DNA from: Nemertoderma westbladi
Lineage: Eukaryota; Xenacoelomorpha; Nemertodermatida; Nemertodermatidae
NCBI GenBank assembly: GCA_032718475.1
Contig: JAUCBJ010008917.1
Span: forward strand, 1 to 61,650
Length of the DNA stretch: 61,650 nucleotides
Direction of reading: 5' to 3'
The stretch's first letter is position 1; each line of letters starts with the position of its first letter. The notes below the pieces were generated by a model, which saw only the letters and a list, made by a program, of their open reading frames with translations, made no database searches and was not told the DNA's origin. A program made the position numbers and the translations under genes. Below are positions 45,969 through 55,432 of this stretch, piece by piece.

Positions 45969-47560
45969 CTTGCTTGGTCCATCTTCTTTACTATATCGGT
46001 GATAAGATGGTGTCGCTTTGTATTCGCTGGAGGTATCGGCATTCGTTTGTCGCTCCTCTGTCTACTGAAAACGTGCAGGACTCCGTCCGCCGCTCTAATC
46101 TGTATAGTCTTAGAAGTCAAACTCTGCTGATGACTGCCGCCCTCGTTATCGTAAAACATATAACCGTTTTCCTGAAACGATCTAAACGTCCTAGTCCATT
46201 CATCCAACAATTCTTCCGAAGGTTGCCAAATCTTCTCTATATCCTTATCCTCATCGAAACGAATAACCTTACCTCGCCAATCTGCGGCAATATCCGTATC
46301 CGACTCGAAGGTTCCGATTCCAATCCATAAACGAATCGTCTTGGTTAGATATCCTTTCAGATTACTCGGAGCTATGTCGGCACCAGCTCTATCCAGTTCC
46401 TTAAAATCTTGGATATGAGGTGGAACGTTGTTCACGACCTTTTGAGTAATATGTCTACGCAAATCATATATCTTACTCATATCGCTGAAAACAACTGCAG
46501 GAAGAAACTCCAAGTTTGAAATGATTTCTGGATGATCCACGATGGGTATTTCGTACGTCGTATCCTGTCGGACTGGTATACTAATAGGGAAGTTGAGTGT
46601 CGTACTCAATGGTTTCGTAGTTAAAGTACTATACGGTTGCATTTCTCTTGGCCTCTCCGGGGATGCAATCTGTAATCTCTGAATAACGTTTTGAGCAAAG
46701 TTTATGCTCTCGAAAACTTCCGGTGTCATCTCCTTAGCTGAAGTTTGATCGTGTGACGTCCAATGGCAAGGTAGGCTCGCGAGTCTTCCACCCCATTCTT
46801 CCATCTCACCTTTCTCGAAAGCCTTGTAGGCTCTGTATAGGCTAAGAGCTTCTTTCTTTTCGCGGGTTGACTGATTCGCCTCGTCCAGCGTAAGTTCAAA
46901 TACATCGGGTTCAACAACCTTAGGTGGGTAAATGACAGTTTCTCCCGCCTTTGGTCCGGTCATAGCAAATGAATGATATGGATTCGATAAAGGGTACCCT
47001 CCTTCCTGGTAGCGTAGTTGTTGATGATTCGAACACCTCGCCAATATCGGTTCGGGATTTTCCTTATTCAAACGCATCGGAATCGCATTTCGTTGTTCGC
47101 GCATACAAGAACCGCATTGATAATAAAGTTTATAAACTGAAAATGCTTCTTTGGTTTCTCTATCGTCCCCTCGAGTTCGTCTGTAAAGATGCATTCCATC
47201 GAATTCATCGCGTACCGCGGGCATAGGTTCGTGCGCCTTTAGGTATTGCATGGTATGATACAAACGACTAATTTCAGTATCGGGGTCTTCGCTAATGTCT
47301 CCCGTGTCACACAAAGCATCGTACGGGTAAAGTTCGTTGAAGGTTTGGCGCAAACTTTCGATTCTTTCGTTTAATGCGTTTTGCCTTCTCTTTAATACAT
47401 TCGAGTCATATTTAGTTCTCGCGAGTTTCGCTGTACTTTCCGATAATTCCTTTATACCGAATATAGTATAGTCCTTGGCTCCAAATCTTTCGAATGGCGC
47501 TGCTGCCTCCTCTTGGATATCATATCCCCATCTCGGCTCTCCTTGTATCCCTTTCTCCAT
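45962..47560 (-). CDS. Unknown protein of the BEL-like element (532 codons)
   Basis: ATG at 47560 (MEKGIQGEPRWGYD), stop at 45962-45964 overlapping the next ORF. The protein is hydrophilic with a charged N-terminal helical region (residues about 30-75). A Cys pair QCGSCMREQ with a later RCSNHQQ could form a small metal site near residues 150-180. One copy of the dispersed motif encodes GGRLASLPCHW (46771-46789). No similarity is recognised. Uninterrupted length argues for function. It and the 701-codon ORF are probably made from a spliced or bicistronic RNA; the overlap also contains ATG|GTAAGA, which resembles a splice donor. Confidence 0.7.
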   Translation of the reverse strand: MEKGIQGEPRWGYDIQEEAAAPFERFGAKDYTIFGIKELSESTAKLARTKYDSNVLKRRQNALNERIESLRQTFNELYPYDALCDTGDISEDPDTEISRLYHTMQYLKAHEPMPAVRDEFDGMHLYRRTRGDDRETKEAFSVYKLYYQCGSCMREQRNAIPMRLNKENPEPILARCSNHQQLRYQEGGYPLSNPYHSFAMTGPKAGETVIYPPKVVEPDVFELTLDEANQSTREKKEALSLYRAYKAFEKGEMEEWGGRLASLPCHWTSHDQTSAKEMTPEVFESINFAQNVIQRLQIASPERPREMQPYSTLTTKPLSTTLNFPISIPVRQDTTYEIPIVDHPEIISNLEFLPAVVFSDMSKIYDLRRHITQKVVNNVPPHIQDFKELDRAGADIAPSNLKGYLTKTIRLWIGIGTFESDTDIAADWRGKVIRFDEDKDIEKIWQPSEELLDEWTRTFRSFQENGYMFYDNEGGSHQQSLTSKTIQIRAADGVLHVFSRQRSDKRMPIPPANTKRHHLITDIVKKMDQARW

Positions 47561-48217
47561 AATTAGGGTGTAGTTACATAATCATTACTACTAGAGGGAA
47601 TACAACAGAGTTTGTAGTTAGTTGTGAGGAGACGTGAGAGTTTCGTCTGCCCTTTGGGCTTCGACAACGCTCTAACCTCCTACCCATAGCCTAAGATCTA
47701 GGGTTTCTTTAATGACACGCTGCTTCTTATCTAAAATTTTTGCCGAAGTAAAAACGAATTTGGGCTAAACTGGCCGTGAGTCTAAAATACTCACTTTTTG
47801 ATCCCAAACTATTATCAGAAAATAAGCAGTCAAGAATTAGTAATAAATATAGGGGAGTCTATTTTGACGTAACTTATTGAAACAAGACCGTGTAAAATTT
47901 AATTAAAATTTTAAGAAAGGCTCGCAAGTCTTCCTCTCTTGTTTCTCTAATTTTAAGTTCCACCCGACTGTACCCTGGAATCTATTCACTGGAGAAAATT
48001 TTAAAAATTTTCAAATCCAAATGGATTGTCTAAAATTTCGAAAATGTCTCAATATTGTGAGTTCCAAGTAGAATTCCATTTCTTATACCTACAAATCCCG
48101 CTCCTATGTGACACATAAGGGTACTACCCTCAATGTTCACATAATATGACAATGGAATTCTACCGCTGTCCTTACTACGGTGTACAGGTACGTGGAAATC
48201 TATTTGTAAACTCCTAA
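47561..48217 (-). other. Spacer between polyprotein and downstream ORFs of the BEL-like element
   Basis: 657 bp, AT-rich, no ORF. It carries one dispersed-motif copy at 47916-47934 embedded in a longer string (about 26 bp) identical to that around 50626-50644 within the polyprotein. It may hold a promoter or splice acceptor for the downstream ORFs, but none is identified. Confidence 0.5.
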
Positions 48218-51200
48218 TTATTTACTAGTATTAGGTGGAGATTTGTAATCTCCAAACTCGTTACGAGTCTCTTCGAGGAGTACGAGACGTTGAGTCGGTC
48301 TGTCTACTGTACGACCGTCAATTGTCCGTACCGTCACAGTTCTTGTCACTCCATCCATAGATGGATGTGTGGCTAAAATGACACCTGTTATCCAGAAGCG
48401 TCTTTTCAGATTCACTTCTGCCAACAGCACGTGATCTCCCGGCTTTAATGCACGGGTGTTATTGTACCATGTTGTTCTGGCAGAAATAGAGGGCAAATAA
48501 TGGTTTTGCCATATTTCCCAGAATTTGTTAGCCAGTAGTTGCGTGATTTTCCACGCCTTTCTACCGTAGCTATCGCTTTCCATTGGAATGGAAAGCGGCG
48601 TCAATGTGGTCGGTGCCTGCATAAGCAGGTGTGCTGGTGTTAAAGCGAACTGGGATTGTTTGTCATCGGGTACTAATACTATTGGTCTAGTATTTAGTAT
48701 TGCCTCGATTTCAACAAACAATGTTGTCAGTTGGTCGTCTGTTAATATGTGGTTTACTGGAATGACCTTTGCCATTGCTGTCTTTATAGATCTAATCAGT
48801 CTCTCCCAGACTCCGCCTCTCCAAGGACTATCTGGAGGATTGAACTTCCAAACAATCTTGTGAGGTTGCAGTTCGTTCGAGATTTGATCATGATCTAATT
48901 TCTTAAAGGCTCTAGCAATCTCATTCCGAGCACCAACAAAGTTTGTCCCTTGGTCTGAGTACAAGCATTTTACTAGTCCGCGTCTGGCGATAAATCGCCG
49001 CAGTGCTAGTATAAACGCGTTGGTGGAAAGATCCATCACACGTTCAATGTGAACTGCCCTACTGGACATACATGTGAAAATCAGTCCCCAGCGTTTTACT
49101 AGTATACGTCCACGTTTAGTATGTATGGGACCAAAGCAATCAATTCCAGTCTCTGTAAAAGGTGGTCTGAATGCTTGAAGTCGTGCTTGTGGCAGTTCAC
49201 TCATTTCTTGGGTACCTATTCTAGAATGTACCTTTTTACAAATAATACACGTACGTGTCACTGAACTTAATGCTTTACTGGGTCTAATTAATACAAATCT
49301 AGTACGTAAGTAGGAAAGACAGTGGTGTCTTCCAGCGTGTTTCAGATGTAAATGTGCGTCCAGTATCATTGCACGTTGTAGTTCGTGATGTTGCGGTATT
49401 ATTATTGGGTACCTAAAGTTCGTGTTAAAGTCAATGTTTTGAAGCCGAGATTTATGACAAATTAAGCCATTATAAATTATCGGACTCCAACTCAGTATCG
49501 GTGACGACTTGATTGGTTGACCTTGATTTATAGATGTGAATTCGCGCGCGAAATATCGCAGTTGGTAATGGCGAATTAATTTAATCTCACACCTGTCAAT
49601 CTCAGCCAATGTAAGTCGACGTGTGAAGTCACGTTTGCCTTTAACGTATTGTACAAAACGTACAATCCACGCTAATTTTCGGCAAGCGTTTGACCAAGAG
49701 TCTGTTAAGTTTACAATACGGTCGACATAAGTATTTGTGACGTCATCAGGTAAGTCAATGGAGAACTTGGAAGGTTTTGAATTACTAGAAGGGCCCACGG
49801 GTCCGCCGGTAAGTATTCCCTTGTTGACTGTTGATCCGTCCGGGTCTACAAGTAATTTGTCCTTCTTTGTCTTCTTACCTTGATTGTCGGTACTTTGTAA
49901 GTCGATCGTTAATGGTGGTTTGAACTCTATGGGGTCAGCAGGTTTCGGTAAACTTATTTTCCTGCCGACATTAATCCCAGGTTTCACCATGGGTTGTAAG
50001 TTCGGTATGTCTCTTGAGCGCAAAGTAACACCTGTATTTACATTAGCGTAGGTACTACCCACATCTGTAATACATGAGGTTTCACCGTGCTTATGGTCGC
50101 TCAAGTGTGTCAAAATTGGTAGTTTGTCAATACAAGGCCGCTCCAATAGGGAAACTGCGGCTTTATTGTTAGTCGGTACATTACTAATGTCCGGTAGAAC
50201 ATTTTGTGATGTTTCTGACAAAATGTCTAGTCGACTGTCTAGTAATGTGTCTGGCGATACGTCTGGTAACGTATCTGGTTGTTTGTCAATAGAAGGCCGC
50301 TCCAATAGGGAAACTGCGGCTTTATTGTTAGTCGGTACATTACTAATGTCCGGTAGAACATTTTGTGATGTTTCTGACAAAATGTCTAGTCGACTGTCTA
50401 GTAATGTGTCTGGCGATACGTCTGGTAACGTATCTGGTTGTTTGTCAATAGAAGGCCGCTCCAATAGGGAAACTGCGGCTTTATTGTTAGTCGGTACATT
50501 ACTAATGTCCGGTAGAACATTTTGTGATGTTTCTGACAAAATGTCTAGTTGGCTGTCTAGTAACGTGTCTGGTTGACTGTCTGGTAACGTGTCTGGTTGA
50601 CCGTCTGGCGATATGTCTGGTGTAGAAAGGCTCGCAAGTCTTCCTCTCTTGACCTTTGAAGTTATATCCTTCCATTTCGCCTTCGGTTTTTTCTTGAGTT
50701 TCGTCGCCGTTGTCTTTTTCTTTGTATCGACGGGCATTGTTGGTGTCGTTGGGGTAGGTAGACTCGCAAGCCTATCATCTGTCGTCGATGGAATCTCTAG
50801 CTGACTCGTCTTCTCCCCAAGTTCTAAACTCACCTTGTGGATTAGCTGCTCCTTGTGACTTATCATACTAGTTACACGTCTGTTATGTTTTGTATGTAAG
50901 GTAGTATGGTCCACGTCGTGTGAAAAGGAATGAATTGAATTTATAGTTAATAAACTACATGTACTCTGTACATCGTCTTCCTCGTCACTTACGTCTAGTG
51001 TGCGCACAGGCGCTCGAGTATACCACCCTATCGGCGTTCTGCAGGCGTATGCGTTTCCTGCTACAACTGCCGATGGTCTGGTTTCCCACACCTGATGTAG
51101 GTTGAATTGGTCCGTCCCGATCAGCATTGCTACCGATCTATAATTGGCAGGACATTCGGGTACACCAAGGTGTCTGAAATACTTACGGTCCTCTAGAGAT

Positions 51201-54200
51201 TGTGCCGGCACTGGACCTAGTAGGTTACTAAAGTCCTTCGTGGCCGCAAAGGTTAGATCTCTAAAGGGCAACAAAGACCTCTCCCTCTCGCTGTGTTGCG
51301 ATCTTGGAAGAAGAGAGTCTAAGTCCAACTTAACTCGTGTCACTGGTATTGCACGCTGTCCGTGCATACTACTTACTGTATAACTGACGTGCTTACCTTG
51401 TCTAAGATCTGTTACGACGTCAGCTATCTTTTCATCTACGTAACTGTGAGATGAGGCTGAGTCTAGAATCGCGTAAATCCTCTTACTCCCTTTTGTGCCA
51501 GTAACTTTAATCGGGATTACACTGAATCCCTTCAGTTGGTCAGTGGTCAGGAGCGCGATTGACGGTTGTTCGTCTCCATTTGAATATTCGTCGTCTTCTG
51601 ATTCTTCGTCCGACGATCCGGATTGTTCTGAAAAGCAATCCTCTATATGGGTCACGAAAGTCGGAGTCGTTTTCGATTCCCGTTTTCGGTAAGCCGCATC
51701 ACATCTCGCTGCTGCTTCCGGGTGTTCCCTGGCGAAGCGTTTCGTCGGCGTGTGGCTGTCTGTGTGGAGCAGACCGTCGTGGTTGCGTCCACAGGATGGA
51801 CAAGTGTCGGTATTCGGGCAATCCTTGCGGACGTGTCCGTGTTGCGTACACCGCCAACAAGAGTCCAGTGGCCGTATCTGCAGCCGTCGTTCTTCTGAGT
51901 TCAACTCGCGAAATTGTCGACAACCCCGTAACTTGTGACCAATATACCGCTTACCTAAATGTTCGCAGTATTGGCAGCCGTTGAAGTCGGCGCTGAGTTG
52001 CTGTCTCGTCTGTTTTGTCCCAATGGGCGCAGATACTCTATTACCGTCTGAGAATTGTCGTGATTCCGTCGGTGTGGCGTAAGTGGCCGTCTTTGTGGAT
52101 GTTGTCTGGGGTTTTTGTCGGTTTGAAGAGGATGGCAGTGTGATCCCTTCTGCCACGATGTGCTGGTCGGTATAGTTAGATCGAGTCTCTACTACCGCCT
52201 CCCTGGATATTAAAAGGTACACATCTTCTAATTTCAGGAATCCTCCTCGCTCCTCTCGCTGATATTCGACCTTCCTCCACTCCCGACGAAGTCGATGGTG
52301 GAGTCGTCCTATTATCTTTAATAGGACTGTAGGTGTATTCCCGTAATCAAGTTGTCCAATTGATCTTAAGGTAGTGATAGCGTTCTTAATCTCGTCAGCC
52401 AGTTTTAGTAAGTCGACGGGTTTAGTGATAGCCCCTCCCTTACAGAGTTCTTCTATTACTGACCTGGCCATACTCACTGTACCTCCGTATATCGAAGTCA
52501 AACGATCGTACGCTAGTTCGAAAGCGTCTGGTACACCGACGAAAGTCTCCGCCAAACGTTTAGGTTCTCCTGACAACGTTTGGAGCAGGTAATTGAACTT
52601 CTCCCGTGATGTAAAGGCGCACACGGCGATCTGGGATTCGATATAGTCTACGAAGGTATGCCAGTGTTTTGAGCTACCGGAGAACTTCGGTGGTTGTTGT
52701 ACCGGCAATCCCTGTCTGGCTGCGAATTTCGCTATCTCCTCGGCAACGTTCAGAGTTTCGCGTCCTTGGTTGGTAGTCTGGTTGATGTTCTCCCTTCTTG
52801 GCGCTTTTCCCTGATACGATGTGGGGTTTGAAGGTACCGGTCTTTGTGGTCCCTTCGGGTGTCTATTGTGTTCGAATTCGGAATTTCTCGAACTGTCGGT
52901 GTAACCTTCCTCCAGACGTTCCTCAATCCGGGCCAACTTGTTGACAATGTCGGCGAACTGTTGCGCACCGATCGCGCCCGCTGGTGGTAACGCCTTCTGT
53001 GTCGGTGTATTCTGTGGAGGATTATCTGCAAAGGAGTTGTCTGAACGCTCGCGTTTATATTCATCGGCCGCTCCTGTTCTAAATACCTCGCGTTTCGGGT
53101 AATCCGATTCGCTCGAAGTACTACTATCATCTGGATATGGTGGTCGACGGGCTCGCGTCCGTTGCGTCGTTCGAATTCTAACGGCTCGTTTCGGAACATC
53201 GTCCACTGATCTCCGTTGTTCGGTAGGCTCACAAGTCTTCCTCGAAGTCGTAGATTGCGATGTAAACTGAACCGGTCGCGTATCCACTGTTCTCCGTTGT
53301 TCGGTAGGCTCACAAGTCTTCCTCGAAGTCGTAGATTGCGATGTAAACTGAACCGGTCGCGTATCCACTGTTCTCCGTTGTTCGGTAGGCTCACAAGTCT
53401 TCCTCGAAGTCGTAGATTGCGATGTAAACTGAACCGGTCGCGTATCCACTGTTCTCCGTTGTTCGGTAGGCTCACAAGTCTTCCTCGAAGTCGTAGATTG
53501 CGATGTAAACTGAACCGGTCGCGTATCCACTGTTCTCCGTTGTTCGGTAGGCTCACAAGTCTTCCTCGAAGTCGTAGATTGCGATGTAAACTGAACCGGT
53601 GGGCGAATGACAGCATTTGAAACAACTGGCCTTGTAGGTCGAAACGTCATTGGGTAAGCGTAATGTGTAACGGGTTTAGGCGTCAAAGGTGGACTCACCT
53701 GTTTTGTCGTCAGTAGCGCAGGTCCGGTCAATAAACTACTACGATCTGTAATCGGTGGGTTACTTACCTTGACTCTCGGAATAGGCGACGACGTTGCTCT
53801 TGGCGGTATAAACTCGTTCGGAATAACAAACCTGTGTTCCGTCGCACCATGGATAGGAGAAATATCACTACTACCCGCAATCGAAACAGGTTCCTTAGTC
53901 GTAACCGGTGCAAACATATGAGTTACCTGTGGGAATCGTTGACACACGTCTTTTACTAATTGTCGTTCCCGTCCGGGTGCTCCTACGCTTCCTTCCTTCT
54001 TCCGTTCCTGAATTTGGCGATGTCTTACCTCTAACTGGTCCAAATCATGTCCGTCGCGAGATCTCATCGATCGATCGCGGGCTAGAAGATCCAGATTTTC
54101 CTTAGTTTCGGCTAATTCTCTCGCCTTCTTCTCAAGTTCGAAACGAAGTTTAACTTCCTTTTCTCGTTGTTCCGTTTGTTGTTGTTGCGCCTCGAACTCT

Positions 54201-55432
54201 GCTTGTCGTATCGCTTGTTGGGCTTTTATTTGCCGTGTCTTCATCTCGACTCTGGCTTCCGAAACTAATCTTTGTCGCTCTAACTCTGCCGCAGCCGTTT
54301 GTCGCTCTAACTCGGCCGCTGCCGTTTGTCGCTCTAACTCGGCCGCTGCCGCTGCCGCTGCCGCTGCCGTTTGTCGCTCTAACTCGGCTGTTGCCGTTCG
54401 TTGCGCTAACTCGGCCGCTGCCGCTTGTTGGGCAATGTCCAACTCTAACCTTTCCATTTCGGCCGCTTCGAGTTCGGCTTGTTCCTGCAGATGAGAGATT
54501 CTCGCTACATTCGCAACACGTATTTTCTCTTCCTCTACTGCTGTTTGTATCATTAGAAGTTGAGCTTGTTCTTCCATCTCGTGTTGCTGTCTGTAGAACT
54601 GCTGCTGTTGTCGAGCAACTTCTGACGTGACTATACTTCCCTCGCAGATTTCGCTACGAATACTCACCAGCGATTGATTTAGTATTCCCGGTGCCGATTC
54701 GATTTGTGCGAGTGAAGTTTCCCTCGTAGCCTCCGGCACGGTTTCCCAATCCCCGACGTCTTCGCCGCACATGCGCAAGTGATCCGTCAGGTGTTTCAAT
54801 TGTCCATCCAGTCGGTACAGTTCCTGTTCTTCCTCGGGTTGTAATAATTCGTCCGAAACTGACTCACCTAACAACTGGTCCGCTTGTTCCTGTTGTATCT
54901 GTCTAATCGTCGACTTAAACTGAATCAGTTTCTCTCTAGTGATCATTAGTTTCTCTAGGATTCTAAGTTGAGTATCCATGTCCTGTCTCTGTCTAGCTAG
55001 ATCTTGTAAGCCAACTAAATTATCTACGGACTTATATACTTTACTCTGTACTCTAACCTGGAGGGTGTAGAACTCGAATCGAGACATCGGAGCGGTCAAC
55101 CCGTCTAATATGCGTTGGCCTTCTCCAATACTCCTGGTTATATGCGCCATGTAACCTCCGACGCTTCTAACCACACTTTCTGTGCTTCCTGCTGAACTTA
55201 CCAATTCCGTTTCCCTATATCTAGGTTGCGGAACAGTTAGAAAGTCCTCGGTCCTGCCGTCGCCTCGTACTACGGCATCCGGTACTCCCGTTGGGTGTAC
55301 TGGTGACGCACACGGTGTAGGTTCGGTAGGCTCGCAAGTCTTCCCCTGTTGTTCTCCCGCTGCTGACTTATCCGCGTCACATGAGTCATAGTCGGTTTGT
55401 GTATTCTTCGTATAGTCTTGTTTGTCACTCAT
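48218..55432 (-). CDS. BEL/Pao-like Gag-protease-integrase polyprotein without RT (2404 codons)
   Basis: ATG 55432 (MSDKQDYTKN) to the stop at 48218. Approximate order: Gln/Ala-rich coiled coil 270-480; five 27-residue repeats 611-745; Gag region like DUF1759 914-1084 (FSGSSKHWHTFVDYI..); zinc knuckles 1152-1214 (CQYC, CWRCTQHGHVRKDC, CPSCGRNHDGLLH); DUF1758-like protease with LDSASSHSYV near 1320 (DSA instead of DSG); LIGTDQFNLHQVW near 1435. Then come about 500 residues of low complexity with three 53-residue repeats (1617-1769). Integrase follows: HHCC-like HLHLKHAG..CIIC (2010-2068), D in GIDCFGPI, D in YSDQGTNF, E in WRGGVWERLI (2094-2210), and a DUF5641-like end. The usual RT (YxDD) and RNase H between protease and integrase are absent. 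The frame is fully open, so this is not simple decay. Confidence 0.9.
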   Translation of the reverse strand: MSDKQDYTKNTQTDYDSCDADKSAAGEQQGKTCEPTEPTPCASPVHPTGVPDAVVRGDGRTEDFLTVPQPRYRETELVSSAGSTESVVRSVGGYMAHITRSIGEGQRILDGLTAPMSRFEFYTLQVRVQSKVYKSVDNLVGLQDLARQRQDMDTQLRILEKLMITREKLIQFKSTIRQIQQEQADQLLGESVSDELLQPEEEQELYRLDGQLKHLTDHLRMCGEDVGDWETVPEATRETSLAQIESAPGILNQSLVSIRSEICEGSIVTSEVARQQQQFYRQQHEMEEQAQLLMIQTAVEEEKIRVANVARISHLQEQAELEAAEMERLELDIAQQAAAAELAQRTATAELERQTAAAAAAAAAELERQTAAAELERQTAAAELERQRLVSEARVEMKTRQIKAQQAIRQAEFEAQQQQTEQREKEVKLRFELEKKARELAETKENLDLLARDRSMRSRDGHDLDQLEVRHRQIQERKKEGSVGAPGRERQLVKDVCQRFPQVTHMFAPVTTKEPVSIAGSSDISPIHGATEHRFVIPNEFIPPRATSSPIPRVKVSNPPITDRSSLLTGPALLTTKQVSPPLTPKPVTHYAYPMTFRPTRPVVSNAVIRPPVQFTSQSTTSRKTCEPTEQRRTVDTRPVQFTSQSTTSRKTCEPTEQRRTVDTRPVQFTSQSTTSRKTCEPTEQRRTVDTRPVQFTSQSTTSRKTCEPTEQRRTVDTRPVQFTSQSTTSRKTCEPTEQRRSVDDVPKRAVRIRTTQRTRARRPPYPDDSSTSSESDYPKREVFRTGAADEYKRERSDNSFADNPPQNTPTQKALPPAGAIGAQQFADIVNKLARIEERLEEGYTDSSRNSEFEHNRHPKGPQRPVPSNPTSYQGKAPRRENINQTTNQGRETLNVAEEIAKFAARQGLPVQQPPKFSGSSKHWHTFVDYIESQIAVCAFTSREKFNYLLQTLSGEPKRLAETFVGVPDAFELAYDRLTSIYGGTVSMARSVIEELCKGGAITKPVDLLKLADEIKNAITTLRSIGQLDYGNTPTVLLKIIGRLHHRLRREWRKVEYQREERGGFLKLEDVYLLISREAVVETRSNYTDQHIVAEGITLPSSSNRQKPQTTSTKTATYATPTESRQFSDGNRVSAPIGTKQTRQQLSADFNGCQYCEHLGKRYIGHKLRGCRQFRELNSEERRLQIRPLDSCWRCTQHGHVRKDCPNTDTCPSCGRNHDGLLHTDSHTPTKRFAREHPEAAARCDAAYRKRESKTTPTFVTHIEDCFSEQSGSSDEESEDDEYSNGDEQPSIALLTTDQLKGFSVIPIKVTGTKGSKRIYAILDSASSHSYVDEKIADVVTDLRQGKHVSYTVSSMHGQRAIPVTRVKLDLDSLLPRSQHSERERSLLPFRDLTFAATKDFSNLLGPVPAQSLEDRKYFRHLGVPECPANYRSVAMLIGTDQFNLHQVWETRPSAVVAGNAYACRTPIGWYTRAPVRTLDVSDEEDDVQSTCSLLTINSIHSFSHDVDHTTLHTKHNRRVTSMISHKEQLIHKVSLELGEKTSQLEIPSTTDDRLASLPTPTTPTMPVDTKKKTTATKLKKKPKAKWKDITSKVKRGRLASLSTPDISPDGQPDTLPDSQPDTLLDSQLDILSETSQNVLPDISNVPTNNKAAVSLLERPSIDKQPDTLPDVSPDTLLDSRLDILSETSQNVLPDISNVPTNNKAAVSLLERPSIDKQPDTLPDVSPDTLLDSRLDILSETSQNVLPDISNVPTNNKAAVSLLERPCIDKLPILTHLSDHKHGETSCITDVGSTYANVNTGVTLRSRDIPNLQPMVKPGINVGRKISLPKPADPIEFKPPLTIDLQSTDNQGKKTKKDKLLVDPDGSTVNKGILTGGPVGPSSNSKPSKFSIDLPDDVTNTYVDRIVNLTDSWSNACRKLAWIVRFVQYVKGKRDFTRRLTLAEIDRCEIKLIRHYQLRYFAREFTSINQGQPIKSSPILSWSPIIYNGLICHKSRLQNIDFNTNFRYPIIIPQHHELQRAMILDAHLHLKHAGRHHCLSYLRTRFVLIRPSKALSSVTRTCIICKKVHSRIGTQEMSELPQARLQAFRPPFTETGIDCFGPIHTKRGRILVKRWGLIFTCMSSRAVHIERVMDLSTNAFILALRRFIARRGLVKCLYSDQGTNFVGARNEIARAFKKLDHDQISNELQPHKIVWKFNPPDSPWRGGVWERLIRSIKTAMAKVIPVNHILTDDQLTTLFVEIEAILNTRPIVLVPDDKQSQFALTPAHLLMQAPTTLTPLSIPMESDSYGRKAWKITQLLANKFWEIWQNHYLPSISARTTWYNNTRALKPGDHVLLAEVNLKRRFWITGVILATHPSMDGVTRTVTVRTIDGRTVDRPTQRLVLLEETRNEFGDYKSPPNTSK
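50126..50602 (-). repeat. Three 159-bp (53-codon) tandem repeats at the position of the missing RT
   Basis: TTTGTCAATA.AAGGCCGCTC recurs at 50123, 50282 and 50441 on the plus strand, with near-identical sequence between. Translated units contain LLDSRLDILSETSQNVLPD and NKAAVSLLERP. The period is a multiple of three, so the ORF is preserved. Shorter DTLPDSQ-type sub-repeats continue to about 50620. Confidence 0.9.
53216..53620 (-). repeat. Five 81-bp (27-codon) tandem repeats in the Gag N-terminal extension
   Basis: Units contain RPVQFTSQSTTSRK followed by TCEPTEQRRTVDT and are nearly identical in DNA. Each contains one copy of the dispersed 19-bp motif. An isolated related string (GTTCGGTAGGCTCGCAAG) lies at 55322-55339. 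Confidence 0.9.

Larger units (their letters stand above)
43380..55344 (-). repeat. Dispersed 19-bp motif, twelve copies in one orientation
   Basis: Minus-strand consensus GGAAGACTTGCGAGCCTAC. Copies: 43380-43398, 43824-43842, 46771-46789, 47916-47934, 50626-50644, 50758-50776 (degenerate), 53223-53241, 53304-53322, 53385-53403, 53466-53484, 53547-53565 (these five inside the 81-bp repeats) and 55326-55344. Copies occur in the 3' non-coding region, the spacer and all parts of the polyprotein ORF. In coding copies the motif is read as KTCEPT in one frame and GRLASL in another. Conservation is therefore of the nucleic acid, not the peptide. Confidence 0.85.

Noticed and set aside
43863-47560. 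Downstream BEL ORFs as the missing RT or as an Env
   Set aside because: No YxDD or palm motif, no signal peptide and no membrane span; three zinc knuckles point to nucleic-acid binding instead.
50124-50576. Plus-strand ORF over the 159-bp repeats
   Set aside because: Opposite-strand shadow of the BEL-like polyprotein; openness results from repeats with a period divisible by three. The same applies to 53216-53620 (plus) and the 291-codon alternative minus frame at 52750-53625.
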